Source of the DNA: Linepithema humile
Lineage: Eukaryota > Arthropoda > Insecta > Hymenoptera > Formicidae
Reading direction: 5' to 3'
Length of the DNA stretch: 64,000 bases
Assembly (NCBI RefSeq): GCF_040581485.1
Contig: NC_090129.1
Coordinates: 21,768,764-21,832,763 of the forward strand
Part shown: piece by piece, positions 1 through 14,078 of the stretch
Numbering within the stretch: position 1 is the first letter of the stretch
How the letters are laid out: each line of letters starts with the position of its first letter
Notes under the pieces: model-generated
Told to the model about the DNA's origin: nothing
The model's input: the letters and a program-made list of their open reading frames with translations, nothing else
The model's database searches: none
Translations under genes and position numbers: made by a program

Positions 1-2574
1 ATAGTATTCACCGTCGAGAAAATTATGATAATGTTGACATAATTACGGGTCGCATAGCATGCTGATCTCGCGTATATTGCGCAGTCAATCTCGTGATGCG
101 TCCTAAATTCCTAATAGTGGTGGCGACCAATCAAATAGAATTCCATTAATAAGCGATTCGAAAATATCAATATATTTTCTAGCGTTATCTTTACTTTGAC
201 ATTTTTCAGGTTTCATGCCGACATTGCTACACAAATATTTGCGTTGGCGAGTTTTTTTTTAATCCGATTTTTATGTATAAACGGGCGTTTAAGCGTTTGA
301 TCGTGATGTACATAATTATTTCCGCAAAATACATACCGTATCTGTTTTAAAATGTCTGATGAATAAAAGTTCTTGTGTATCGATTACAAAATTTAACGAA
401 AGAAATATTAATAAAAAGAAAGTTCACGCAAATATTTTTCGCAGAAAATTAGAACATTTATTTTCAGATATATTATGCTATTTTTTAAAATTTTTCCAGA
501 GAAAATCTCGAAATGTGCACTCCTTTCCGGTATCTAGAATGTTACTTTTTTGATGCACGAAGCAATTAGTAAATGAGAATTGCTAAGAGTGCATTGTTAA
601 CTGTACAGTCGTAGCGAGTAGACTTTCTTTGACCCGACGTTTGCCCAGTAGTGTAACTCGAGTATAGATGTTCCGGACCATTTAGCTACGAAACTTTGCG
701 CTTCGTCTAAATTAATAACGATCTCTAATGATGTGTGAAATTCAGTACACCTTCGGTACGATACGGCGTTCGCAGGCTCGTAAAGCGGACTAACTTTTAA
801 TTGTGTTCATTTCGTTTGTCGCATTACTTTATTAACTAGTCGTGCATCGAGTTTCACGTGTTTCCCGTAGCAGGCCATGACAATCTCGCAAACTTGTTAG
901 TGACCGCTATCACGGCAACCATTTCTACCGTATTTCGTGATCGAAAATTTCGCTTTCTTTTTGCGGCTAGGCGCAATAACGAAGAAGGTCAGGTCTCGCC
1001 GATTCGCTTCTGCTGCAGGCAGGCAACAAAGGCAAAGCAAACAATATTGTCTAAGTTGCAGTCACGCGTATTGTACACGAGGCTGAGAGTAATAAGCGGA
1101 TATAAGTTTGCAAGCAGCGGCACAAAGCGATACCGTATCTTCTGTCTGCAATATCAGCCGGGGATAACAAAAGCGGGAAAAGCCAGAATATATAACAGAA
1201 TATAGACAGGGTAATGTGACGCACAATTTCCATCGATAAGACAGCAATTTCGTCTTCCCGTCCTAAGGATCCGTATATATTTTTGGCTTCAAGATCACCG
1301 CGATATTACCGTAATTCAATAATAATCCTATAAGATATATATTATTATTTTTTACTAAGAATATTTAAAGACGAGAATTTCCTTGTCTCAAAGAGCATAC
1401 GTCCCTGTTAAAAGCATGAAACCTGTTAAAGAATATGCAGTTTTGTTTTTTGCTAACGTAATCGCTTGCATATACTGAGTTCTATGCAGACAATGCAGAT
1501 TACAATGTCCAAGTTACAGTTTAGCATTCTGCATTTGTAGTTGCAGGGTGCAATATGCGTCCGCAGATTCAACACGGCAAGTATGAGTTTCCGAGCTGCA
1601 AGTGGTTCTCCATATACGCTCTGTTACGTAATATTAGGTGAGAGCAACAGAAGTAATAAAAGTTAACCGTGGCAATATATAATATACCGGTTACAATGTA
1701 CAGTGTAATCGAGACGAGAATGAAGCCCTCAAGTTTCTTAATGAACTGTTAATTAATCAGTATATCAATTTTTTCTAACATTCGTATATATTACAGATAA
1801 TTTCAAATGTCATACTTTTGAGGGAACACATTTCACTAAAACACTGAAGCGTCATTTATATAATATAGTAATATATACATATATACACAATGCGATAATA
1901 TATCGTACTTTTTTTTTCGTGTAATCTTTACCGCCATCATGAAATTAGATAACCCAAAAAAGAAACACCTATGTCTATTATAACTCGTAACACTATATCG
2001 CGCGCGTAAATTTGCAGAAACTCGTACAACTACAGAAACCTTGTTTATACTTCAACCCAGTTTCTCCCGCAGCAAATAGCAAGCTGTTATTACAAGCGAA
2101 CATCTAATACTTTTACTTTATTCAATATTAATCGAAAGTAACGCGCGGCTGATAATTTTCGATCCATTCAAATAAAAATTTTAAAGAACGATTGGGCAAA
2201 ATTAAATTTTCACGTGAGTAAAAACGCCATAACACGAATTTATCCGTTTCTTCTTTTGAAGCAACTAACAGAACAATTGCGACATTGCTCGAAATTGCGC
2301 GGCGTCGCGAAGAAAAACTTAGTTATTCGCGGCAAACATGTTTGCTGTTTAAATTCAGCTTGTCCCCAGGACAAATACGAAGGGAGTATGCCAGTTTGCG
2401 TTTCCCCCCTGTGTAATGCTGCGCGAGATAAAAGGAGCGTCACAACGCGCGCGTGCTCGTAAAACTAGCGACGTAAAAAAAGCAACGCTAATTGACTCCC
2501 GCGCGGAATTAAGTCTTTAGTATTACAGGACCGCTGATAATCTTCCACTCACGAATGATTTAATCCCGGTGCGA

Positions 2575-2620
2575 GCTTTCTCTTCCACTCTCCTCCTCTC
2601 TGCCTCTTTCTCTACCTCTT
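2575..2620 (+). repeat. Pyrimidine-rich tract
   Basis: ctttctcttccactctcctc and following bases are almost all C/T on the + strand. If transcribed, it could bind polypyrimidine-tract proteins. No exon follows it. Confidence 0.5.
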
Positions 2621-2993
2621 GTCGTTGAATAACGCTTACAGTGACGTATATCCGAAAATCGGCATAGCGATTGCGGTATTTATGTTTACCCGAGTCATAC
2701 CGACAATAACCAAACGGCAATCTGGTATTCCGTCTTATGTGATATATCGAATAGGGATAACAAAGGGAACGGCATACGGTATACACAGTGCTTCCGTCCG
2801 TGATACGTAAATACAAAGGGGAAGAAGAGAGACCATGAGTATTCGGGCATTCTCTATCTGCTATAACGTCACCGGCAGAGAGACGTTTGCGCTGTATATA
2901 CACGCGCCGCACGAGCCTTTAAATGCAGACAATCGCGGTTGAAATGCAAATACCGCTAACTTGTGGGAGTTATTTGACTTCAGAGGGGTTTCC

Positions 2994-3026
2994 ATCGATC
3001 GGTGAATCCGTAAGGATTCGATCGAT
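2994..3026. repeat. Short hairpin with GTAA loop
   Basis: ATCGATC then GAATCC (after a 3-nt bulge, ggt) pairs with GGATTC then GATCGAT across the loop gtaa, giving 13 paired positions. Confidence 0.55.
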
Positions 3027-4349
3027 CTTGACGAACGTCCAACGACAAAGCCTGGACTCGGGTCAATAGAAATGTTAGGTCGCATTACGCAAATTGGACG
3101 TGATTCTGGCGGTCTCCGAGAGTCTTCACAGAGGAAGCCGATTTGTGATAAAGCTGATGCGTGATTGGCGCGTCAGTAACGAGCCGACCATGTTTGATTC
3201 ATTATTCGCGAGCGAATCTAAGCAGGTTTCCAAACAAAGCGACATTCACTAACTTGCAATATGCGTGACGTTTTCGAGAATTTCAACTGTTTCGTATAAA
3301 GAGAAGATATATAAATAGAATCTCGACATCAAAGTCTGCGTTTTCGTGCTTCGAAATCATCATGAAGAATGTTCTCAAGAATTACATTTTTTTCTTCCGC
3401 TACTTCAAGCATAACGCCGTTGTAATGTATAGTTATGCAGATCGGCAAACTTAGGAGCACGCTCGCTTCTTTCGAGTGGGATGCACTTAAACTTTGCTCC
3501 GTTCACCGAGCTGATCTCGTAAAATTCCGACTGCACCGGGGCTTGTATTACTTTCGCAAGATATGCGCGAAGATAGGTGCAGCGAAACTGCAGAGAGAAA
3601 GACTGAAAGGCGCAACGAATCGTGATTCATGTCGAAAAGAATTCTCAAGTAGCTCACCAGCATGGTACGTTTCCCATACTTTACATTGTGGATTTTCGTC
3701 CACGTATGCACAAATGAAGGCCGATACATCGGAAATATAATCAATAGTCTGTTCCATGCAAAACATCATGACGAAAATTGTGGAGCGGGGGTTCATATAA
3801 ACTTCGACAAATTATAATTTCGCTAACGTTTTAACTTATTTTTGTCGAAGAAATTTCGAAGATTTTTCAGAGGACTGCTTTAACCGAGCATTGTTTGATA
3901 AAAATGTTAAGAATTTCAGAAAGATTCGACTGGACTGGTACACGTCTGTGTCGAGGCGGAATGCATAATGCAATAGAATTGCCTGTACAAATATAAATTT
4001 GTTCACCGAGACTGCGAAGTAAAAACTATCACGAACTGAAATAGAATGAAGGAAAGTTGAGTCAAGCTTTATCTACTAGTTCTTAGATCTAGTCAAGCGC
4101 GTACGATTTTACGGAATGATATAAAAATCCTTCGTTCGTTTTCTTCTGTGAAACATGTACTTTCTAAAGCTTTTCTCTTAACGAGATTTCGATACCGCCG
4201 ATTTCCTTCAACCTTACAGCAGGGATAGAAACGGTCCGTGATGACCAACTCTCTATAAGAAGGCTTTAGCTAACTTTTCCTAGTTATCAACTATATGATT
4301 CTGTATAATCAGTATGAATCCATTGACAAACAAAACACAAAAGCGAGAA

Positions 4350-4363
4350 AGAGAGAGAGAGAG
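4350..4363. repeat. Short (GA)n run
   Basis: agagagagagagag, seven dinucleotides following gcgagaaag. Confidence 0.8.
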
Positions 4364-4472
4364 TTTTGTTATAAAAGAGTTATTTTTAAAACCAATTCTT
4401 TCTATCTACGTCCTTTACGCGTAACATTTATATTACATAGTAAGGCAATCACATTCAGTACACATGTTCGTT

Positions 4473-4536
4473 GAAAATTTATCCGCGTATTTTTCCATCT
4501 CGTGGAAAATTTATCCATATATCTTTCCGTCTATAT
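4473..4536. repeat. Imperfect 32-bp direct repeat, two copies
   Basis: gaaaatttatcc…tat.tttcc.tct recurs at 4473 and 4505 with a few substitutions. Confidence 0.75.
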
Positions 4537-7500
4537 GTGTATGAAATGTGAATAGCAAATATTATTTTTAAATCAAATATTTTAGGAAATATATAACGAA
4601 TATTCCCGAAATTTGTAAAGAAAATTTAGCTTACAAGTAGTCAAATAATTTCACTATGAATCAAGTGATTTATTTCTCTAAATTTTCAGTGAAAAAAACT
4701 TCAACAATTAACTCGCAATGGTAAAAATTGTTATCGTCATACTTATAGTGTTGCTGGTAGGCAATCCTACATAAATTTTAAGTCACTTTAATTATGATAG
4801 TTGAAATTTTCTTCTTAATTTCACTTTACGTCGCTCAAACTGCTCGTTAAAGTCAATCTTAAATTTAGAACGGTTGCATTGTCATTTTAAATGTTCCAGA
4901 AAGAAACGATCTTCCACGTGGTCACTAGCGAATCGCTTAATTTTATGACTGCCACGGTCATTTTGACAGTTATCCGATACTTTCAAATAATTCTCCATTA
5001 TTATTAGACTCTTTAGTCGTGGAACCGGACATACAAGAACTACGAATAGACCAGCGGTAGACTGAAAAAATATAGAAAAAGCACGTCAACACATTCTTCC
5101 TGGCTCTGTAACACTCCTAATCTGGAACCTTTGATATTTGTATCGTTTTCTGGCGCTGTAAATATCAACGACAATTTAGCTTACATTTTTCTTTCTTACG
5201 CGTCTCAACAATCGCCATAATGTCGAAATATTCCGCGATAAATGTCAAATGTGAACATAGCTCTGGCGGATAGTCAGAATCTCCACTAGTTCATTAAATA
5301 TAAATCCCGATGGATCGCCGGTCGGCGGCAGTCTCCTTGCGAATTTATAGCACGTGTCTTTTTATTTATTCCATTGCCTCGTGTAATCAGAGTACGGAAA
5401 TCTATCTTCAAAATAGATTATAATATTTACTCCTTTTCCTTTGATTTATTTATTACCATCTTTTATATCAATCTTCGTGGAATAAAGTGATAGTTGGATT
5501 TCAGACCTTAGGTTCCTTTATGCGGAATATTCAGAATTTTGAATCTTAATTTTAGTGACGGATTGACAGATTGAAATTAAGTCGTTCTTACGAATAATTC
5601 TTGTGGAATGACAGAAAGTACGTCGAATATCGTTCATCCAATTGTAATAAGTTTTGCTGTAATAGATGAGTCTCAGGTGTAAACGGACTGACAGATGGAA
5701 TTAAATACACGAAGGAGACTGAACGCATCGATTCTTCTTTCGTGCGACTTATTTGTTGATTTGATGCCGCGATAGCACGATAGATAATCGATTCGGTGAG
5801 TTTCGCTGTTTCTTCGATTTATCGTACATGTCGTTCCGAGTGACAAACGATATCGGTCCGCACTTTTCTTGAGACTAAGAGAAGATTCTGTCCTTCGCAC
5901 CTGTTACCTTGCTTTTCCGTTATGTTTCTCCTCATTCGTCATCGATTTCAGTTTGGTCGTTCGCTATGCATCTGCCGACGGTATAAAAATTGTAGCCTGG
6001 TTCCTGAACGTGTTGCGAAAGTATTTTAAAATATTTGCCTGGATAAAAACACATGCGAATATTATATCTTTTAATAAATTCATGGGATCCATTCTGAGAA
6101 TTACTATTGCCATTTGCGAAACATATCGGCGCGTTTGAATGGATGATATCGCCTTGACCTAATTTCCGGTTTTCAGAAAAGCGTATTATTCGTAATAAAT
6201 ATGGATCGTTTCTCAAAATACTCCCGCGCAGCGGCGTAGACTATTTCCGGATTCAACGTGAAAAATGTCTCTCGACGGCGAGGCGAAGCGTCCGTTATAC
6301 CTAGTCGGGCACCGATTCACCTATTATTCGTGGGATTTGACATACGCGTAACGACATGCGCGCGTATATTGCACGAGAAAATCGTCTCTGGCAATGTGCG
6401 TTGACGCGCACGCAGATATCCGGGATCAACAGTGAAATATCGTGCGGAAATTTGATCCTTGATAAACCCTCGTATTTATACTTTGTTGTCTCAAGGCTTA
6501 GCGCGGAAAAAGCGAACTCTTTATCTCTCATGTGTGTGTGCAAAAGTTTCATTGTTAAATAACTAGTATTTTCCGTGCGATATAGAAATGGCACTTTCGG
6601 AGCGGAGTCCGCGCGCGGACGGAAATTAATTAAACTTTCTTCTATTTGGAAAAGTCAAAGGCGACGTATCAAGTCGCGGAAGTTAGGCCGCTCCTTCCAG
6701 GTTTTAAGTTCTACAGACTGGCGTAAGTCACACATCCTGTTTACCTTCCACTCGAGGGATTCTCTGTGTGTTCGGGATCGTGCGGTGTGTTCTATGCAAC
6801 GGCATAGTCGCTGATGGCAGGAACGACCGCAGCAAAATCAACGGCGCACAAAACGCAGAGTTATAACTTAGCATTAGGCAGTTGCTAGTTGCCTGGTAAC
6901 ATAACGCGTGCATTGTCGCGTGAAACGTTCTTATACGAACGTAAGTACAAGGTATTTATATGTTGAGATCATAAAACTTGCACCGACTGAAAGCAACTGC
7001 TGTTTCACCGATAAGAAATCGATCATTATGAAATAACATTGAAAATTTTCTAGAATTAAATCTCAAAATAGATGCACACCATATATTTGTCCTTCCGATT
7101 AGTTTTAATGCAATTTTGTCTCATCAGAAATTCAATTTAAGATTTGATTGTCAGAATATTGATTGAATAATGAAGAATTTTCTATGAATAGTAATAATAT
7201 CTACATTTTTTACAAAGTTGATAAAAACCGACTCTTAATTGACGATAGAATTTATCGTTGAAAAAAGACATCTGTTAGTTTGCAGAATAATTTCTATCCG
7301 ATCTTCGTTTGGTTGAAAATTCATAGGAATTGGTATGGATTACCGATCGCACGTTGCTCAGACACCTATTTCCGAGAAGGGTAAGGCTGGCTCCCATTCC
7401 GGATTAGCAGAAGCTCTCTGACGTTGTAATATTCGGATATGTTTCGGCGAATCGCGAGTCGGGCGTAATTTGTCTCCTCGTGCTCGTTAGTTACAGCCGT

Positions 7501-10500
7501 GCATATCGCGACTCTCTGCATCGTAGAAGCGAACAAAGAAGAAATGTAGGTCATTTGTAAAACCGTCGATATCCGATACCGCTCCTTTCTGTCGACCCGA
7601 AAAAAAATGACTTATTCCTTATGTATGACTTTATTTACTCAATGCTCCATGCGTCTCCGTCGCACGCGCGCGCCATTCGGGGTAGTTATTTACAATCGAC
7701 AGACGTGTATCGAATTTCAGAATCAATATATGACAAGTGTGCGACAGCTTTTCACATTGCAATGTTGTATGGAACGAGTCTGCTACGTTAACATTGTTAA
7801 ATTAGACAAACACCCTTGTCGCGGGATTTCAAGAGAAATGAACATCTCGGCGAATATTAGATCTCTATTATTTAGATATTTAGCAAACAATGAGATTTTG
7901 TATTTCATTACAAGTTAATTTATTGCAGGCAGCAAACGCATAAGCCCTTAATCTTGGAAACATATGTTGCAAAATCGCTATAAATTTTCTACATATCCGC
8001 TATATTTTATCATATTAGTGAGAATACATTGTTATACGTTGTACGGTATTCTTTAACTCACGCTTGTAGCAATTATTCGCATCCAATTTGTTTTTAAAAG
8101 ATCAAGTGAGCTTTTCAAGATCTAATGGACTGATTTATTAACAATTTCGCTTTTCATGTTTTCAAATAAAAACTCCGCCCTTTAAGGGAGTATCTACACC
8201 GCGCGTGCTGTTGTATATAGATATCTATAGGCGGCGCTCTGCGACTGACCCGAATGCCTGAAGCGGTATTTGATTGAACTGAATAATGTAGGACGAAGGG
8301 CATTGATTCGCTTCCAGATAGCCGGTTCTCGGTATTCCGCGCAGCGGCGTAGCTCGGAAACTCTACGTCGCGGGTTCCTCTTCGAATCACGATCGCACCG
8401 TACGTCACGAACGAGCGAACGAGCGAATTTCATTCACGTACGGTTGGCAATATCGGGCGCGAACGAGAATCATCCGCGCGACGTTCGGAAACGCATAACG
8501 TAATATAATTAGTGTAGCGCGCAGCGGCGCGCAGTATTCGCCGGATCGAATTATTTCCGTAAGGCTTAATTACTCGCTGCGAATTCACGGCGAATTCCGG
8601 GAGCGGCGCGCATACCTTATGCAAAATGCACGCTTCAACAACGTTCTTAGATCTAAAATTAACGTAGCGAGGCAACATCCGCGAGCTTTTTCCTACAGGA
8701 GGAATAATTCTCCGCCGCGCGCTGAACCTACTGAACACGCTTCGGCCGTTCGTTTTCAGTGTCTAGCTCTCCACGTGTGGATCTCCGGTTCCATTCAGGA
8801 AAGGATGCGTGAACACGCTTTATATTACTCTCTTTAAACTGATGCACTTGTTACGGTTATTGCATGCTACATATAAAAAGACGTTTAACACACATCTAAC
8901 GGATCATTCCGAATCTATGTACTCGCGGAAGACGCATCTGCGTCACAAAGTGCGTCACACAGAGGCGTACCCTCGCGCTTAAATCGCGCCTAACTTTCCC
9001 GGCACGTACTGCCATTTGTCGTTTAACAAGTTTAACGCGCAAGACGGTGGCGCGCGGCCGTTTGCAATATCGTAAAACGTGAGGCATAATACCTACTCGA
9101 GCGCGCATTGACGATAAGCGGCAATACATATAGCGACACGATGCGAGTCGGGGCAACGGGAGCGGTCTATCAAAAATGGTCCCTTTAGACGTCTGGCGAG
9201 GTTGCTTAAATTTTCCGTTAACCCCATCGCGCCCATCGCGTCCATTCGCGCATAAGTGGATTTCGTTGCGGGATTACGCGGCGGAACGTTTTATTGATGC
9301 TGCCGTAAAGCGATTTCAGCCAGCCAGCTGGGATGTGACGCCTTGGAAGTCGTTCCTTCGAAGTAGTTAAATTCTGCCTGAGTGAAATAACGATTTTTTT
9401 AAGATGTAAGTAATAGGCGCATTTTCATTATGCAAATGGAAATCTTTTACTCCGAGGTGTCGCGGTTCAAGCGGCGAGAAATAAAACTTCTAACGGAATC
9501 ATTTAATATGCATTCGAAATTATTTTTACATTGCTATCTCCACGTGCTCTCCGTATTTAATTCTAAATATATGTAACGTCGGAGATTGAAATTTATTTTT
9601 CAACATTGAGAGATATATTAAGTGCTATCTATCACGACATTGTTAGACTTCTGTATATATAATCGTATATTACAAGACTTAGAACGAATTATTGCAGTAT
9701 TTGAATCCATCGCGGATTTCGGGCTAAATGCGAAATATATTTGGGTTAATGGCAAAACTCATCACGCGAATACGAATTTAGACTCCCAACTATGTCGTGA
9801 AAGTTCGTCTTCCAACTGGATCCATCTGCGTACAGATGTGCACGAATGCAAATATTCGCGATGCCTTGATCGCTTCTAAACACTGTAAAATAATTCCCGG
9901 ATTAACATATTCCAAATCTAGTTGCGAATTCAGTGTACAACCGTTACACGAGTTTAAGTATGAAATGTTTCGTAAAATTTGTTTAACAAACCATGAAAAT
10001 TGATTTCAGAATAAACGAAGAGTCATAAATAATGTCATAAATAATAATGTATTCTCCGGATAAAAAAATTATGAATGAGAATTAAACAAGAACAAGTCCT
10101 TAGAATCAAATCCATTTCATATTCCAAGCACATCGGGACACATCTGGATCAGACGTGAATTAAAGAACATTTACTATGCACTGAATTGCAATTAACGCGA
10201 CATCGTCTGCTCGATATGTAACGCACGTCGATTCAGAACTGATAGCGTCTGCCGGATATTAGATTTTTTTACGCGGGTACATTTGAAAGATATTCGGGTT
10301 AATGGCAGATCCGGAGTGATCTATTACGCGCGCAGGTAGAAATCACCCTGTGATTCGTACTCCCGCGTAAACGTTCTGCATGCAAACGTGTGCCAGTCGC
10401 TTGATCGCCGCCAGCTCTGGAAACCACTCGTGCGGTAATGGTCGAATTAATATCCCGCGCATGGTTATGAAACCGCACGATCGGAATCTGATATAACTCA

Positions 10501-11357
10501 CTTCTGCCCGAGTTATTTTCTTCCGGCTAACTTTTGCGAGTGCTGCCGCTACGTGCTTCTCAAAGATGGCGATCCTTCAACTTTGCTGTTTTTTACAACA
10601 CGTATACATGGAATTTTATCTTAACCTTTCAAGTCGAAGATTTTTGAAAGTCTGAGAAACGCGAAAGATACATGAAATTCACTTTATCAAGAATAAGAGT
10701 TATTATTTACTCAGAATGTAACAATATTTCTGAAAGAAACTATTCTTAATGCTCTAATTGGAATTAATATTAAGATCATGATATTTAATATGTATTTTTC
10801 ATTATTATTACAATTTTTGATCATAAATAACTTTTTTATTGCATTTACACGTGTTGTAATATATTTTCTAACATTATGTTAAAAAAATTAATCAAATTAT
10901 TTGCATGGCAGCGCGATGAGATACGAGTTCTTAATGCAACTAAATACAAATGTTGCGACCGATGTAAAGAACTCAGAGTTGGAAAATGTTTGACGAAGAC
11001 CAGTAAAATTTTCTATATATATACCCGAGTTTCTCTGTGAACTTCGTGAATCAGTTGGCCACGAGTGAATAAATTGCCGCGTCGTTTGCACTTTCGTGCG
11101 ATTGCATCGTGTGCAAATCTTTTCGCTTGTCTCTCCGAAGACCAGCGGAGCGAAAATGTTTGAACTCATAATTCCTCTTGCAATTATAGATATGGAGTGA
11201 TTTTTCAACGATTTCGATTTATTGCAACGTCGAACATTAAAAGCTATTTGTATAAAAAGTTGTAGATATCGCACTAAGGCTTTTACGAATCTCGTTTGTG
11301 TTTGTAATTAAATTACGGAATCTTAATTGTGTCTTTTATCCGTGAATTATATCTTTG

Positions 11358-11430
11358 ATGTTGTATTATTTTTTTTTATTGTTGATAGCGATTTATAAAA
11401 ATATTTATACAAAATACATAGTTGGATTCC
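11358..11430 (+). CDS. Weak candidate for the signal-peptide exon (exon 1) of the nAChR gene
   Basis: An ATG opens 24 codons beginning MLYYFFLLLIAIYKN and ending IVGF plus one base, followed by a consensus-like donor (C/GTGAGTATG). The h-region of about ten hydrophobic residues is signal-peptide-like. The exit phase of one base is what exon 2 requires, and joining would give a Gln codon before SLCGRHEK. An in-frame stop (TGA, 11343..11345) lies just upstream. Against it: the stretch is AT-rich, the start context (tttg-ATG) is poor, the region after the hydrophobic core is long and basic, and a phase match is expected one time in three. The true exon may lie elsewhere, including before the window. 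Confidence 0.2.
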
Positions 11431-14032
11431 GTGAGTATGCAGTCTGGATTATTTGTTCCGAGGTCGTTGACGTGCAAAGAATGGAATTGTTATTCAACAA
11501 TGTTCCTGACAAAAGAGAGGAAAATTTTTCAAGGAACGAACTATTTTGCTTTGGCTTCTTCTTATAGAATGTTTGAAGTAAAAGGAGAAATGCATTTTAC
11601 AATTCCGTTACGAAACGAAAATACAGTAGTGGCATCCGTTTGAGCAATGGAATTCTGATGAACCAATCAATGACTGGCGGAGTACCTTGGAAACACGTAC
11701 GCGTCGTTATCGGCTAGAGAGCATTACAGGTGCCTTTCGTGGCTGCGCTGGATGCCAGGAAGGTATCCGACAGGTACGCAACACGTCGGCGTCTAGCGCC
11801 GAAATGTCGCGTCGTCATAGTGGACGCAATTTACGGGCAACGTGCCAGCACGCGAGGACCATAAACCCTTGTATATCGATATGACACGATGGCTACGAGC
11901 CGCCTAGCTCCATTTCCACGCGCCGGATATCAATTCAACCATTATCGCTCGTTTGATTCCCGAAGGAGTGCGTTCTGGCGGAGAACACTCACGTGCCACG
12001 TAATTGCGAAGCCCTACACGCTGCATAACGATTTCGTTGCATACTGCAGCAAGCGATTTGTTTCGCTGTGCGGTTCACTTTGTCAAGCATTTAATAATGC
12101 GCGGAATATCACTGCAAAATGAAATGAAGCGGTAGAACAACTGAAAAATTTGAATTAAATATTTTATAGCAAAGTGATGAAAAACTCACAAGTTATTAAT
12201 AAGATTTCACGTCGTTTACTTTTAAATGCAATCTTTAATGTGCGATGCTTTAAAAAAAGTATCAAAAATTTACAAATTTCCTTAATTTGATAAAAGTTCG
12301 CGGTTTCATATCAAGAGAGGATTTTTAGGAAAACAATTTTAACATATTTGGCAAGTAATTCGGTTATACGTAAAAATGGCTGCGAGCCAAAAGTGTGCCA
12401 CGAATAATTGTGGGCTTATTGAACGAGAGGAAAAGGCGCGCACACAGAATCCGCCTCACCCTTGCAGTTTAAAACAAGGCGTCCATCGCGCCGGGCAAAA
12501 AATAATTTTCTCTACAAAGATTCCCGCAAGGACGGAGATCCAATAAAAAAAGGCTGCAGAAGAATGCCTCATATCGTGTGAGCCTTTATTCTCACTACAC
12601 TGCAGGCAATAACTCGTCGCAGAAATTTCCCTCTCGTCGTGAAAACATTATCCGTATACTCGGTGCCCACGGTCGTTCTATTTATAAGCGTTGCCTTTTC
12701 TGCTTCTCGACTGTCTTTCCACGTCCCGCCGTATCACACTAATGGCTTATTTCTTATAGGAGACGAGAAACAGCCGAGAAACGAAAGGGTAATAGCTACT
12801 GACAATTATCGTGTCTTCTTCCGCGCAAAATGAACGTCGACGGACTTGACAAACGGCAAAACGCTTCTTTAAGTACATTCGTAACGGAATTGTAATGTGT
12901 AGTTGAGTAATTAATGTCTCTCAATTTGGTTTGTCTTATGCTAATGTAACTATTAGTGTTTTTTTGTGGATATATATTTTATTTGTTATAATTGAGTCAT
13001 ACTTACTTTACGTAAATTTATGAACTAACGAAATACCTGCGCAATTGAAATTTCTATATAATGAGTTTACGTCAACAAATCGTCAATTCTCTGTGCTATT
13101 TTGTCGCGATGATTATTACTTTCGTTAATTTCACCATATCTTCTCATTAGTCCTCGAAGCATAAGTACTTTCTAACTGCTTGGCCAATTGAAGAACTCGT
13201 TATAAGTTGGAATAGTTTGCGAATGTGAATGATCTCGAAGTCTTGAAAGAGGCCAATATTTTCAAACAACAATAAATTTCCTTTAAGTTCTAGTAAGCTC
13301 TTTTTCATAACCGCATATATGGATAACAAGATTAGAGAAACATATTAATTGTATACATCTATTTTTTAGTTATTTTTTTTATTTGTTAAAAATCTTCTAA
13401 ATTATATTTTTAGATATACGTTTTTTTTTCCATTTTTTTACAACGCAGGATTGCAATTTTTTAAATTGGCGGTTTTCGAAATTATTATATATGGGGATTA
13501 TATTACGCTCTTTTTGACGTGGATTCCGCAATTACGCGTGTTCTCGTGTTCTCGTGCTTCGACGGGTCTCTCAAATTGCCTTTTACTCTCGGGAAATACC
13601 AAGAAACGAAGCTTATCGCGCTCTTGTTAGCAATAATGCAAGAGGGCGGCGGGCTCGAGAGTAGTCCTCATATTCGTTCGCCTCTTGTTTCGTAAGTTTA
13701 TTAACGTATCGACTAATTAACCCCTAGCTAACCTTTTATAGCCGACATCGACTCTAAGGCACGTAGAAAAAGAAAGCAAACGCGCGCGCAATTCGCGAGT
13801 ATGAAAGCTTGACGATGTCAGCTGAAATACCGCCGAAAATCTGACAGCGTGAGGCAGCTCGCGTTTTCACGAGGTCAACGGGAAATTCGGCACAGCCCGC
13901 GTTAATGAAATTCCAGAAACTACGAAACGGCGTCGCTCTCGCGAAGTTCTTTCATTAGAGACATTCGACGAGTTCCAAAGTAGAATAATAATAAGGAAGA
14001 ATCGTAATATGCAAACAACTCGTGCGCTCAGA

Positions 14033-14078
14033 AATATATATACATATATATGTATATAAAATATATGTGTGTGTATGT
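14033..14078. repeat. AT/GT-rich simple repeat with internal palindrome
   Basis: It contains the 18-bp palindrome tatacatatatatgtata and then a short (tg)n run. Confidence 0.75.

Larger units (their letters stand above)
1..11357. other. Upstream sequence or intron 1, no gene recognised
   Basis: I see no recognisable coding exon on either strand. Open frames here are short (up to about 130 codons) and have no family signature. Contents noted separately are a pyrimidine-rich tract near 2.6 kb, a hairpin at 2994, a (GA)n run at 4350, a 32-bp direct repeat at 4473 and a faint pair of related segments at 9.7 and 10.3 kb. The patch at 8.2-8.8 kb is richer in CpG than its surroundings. Confidence 0.5.
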
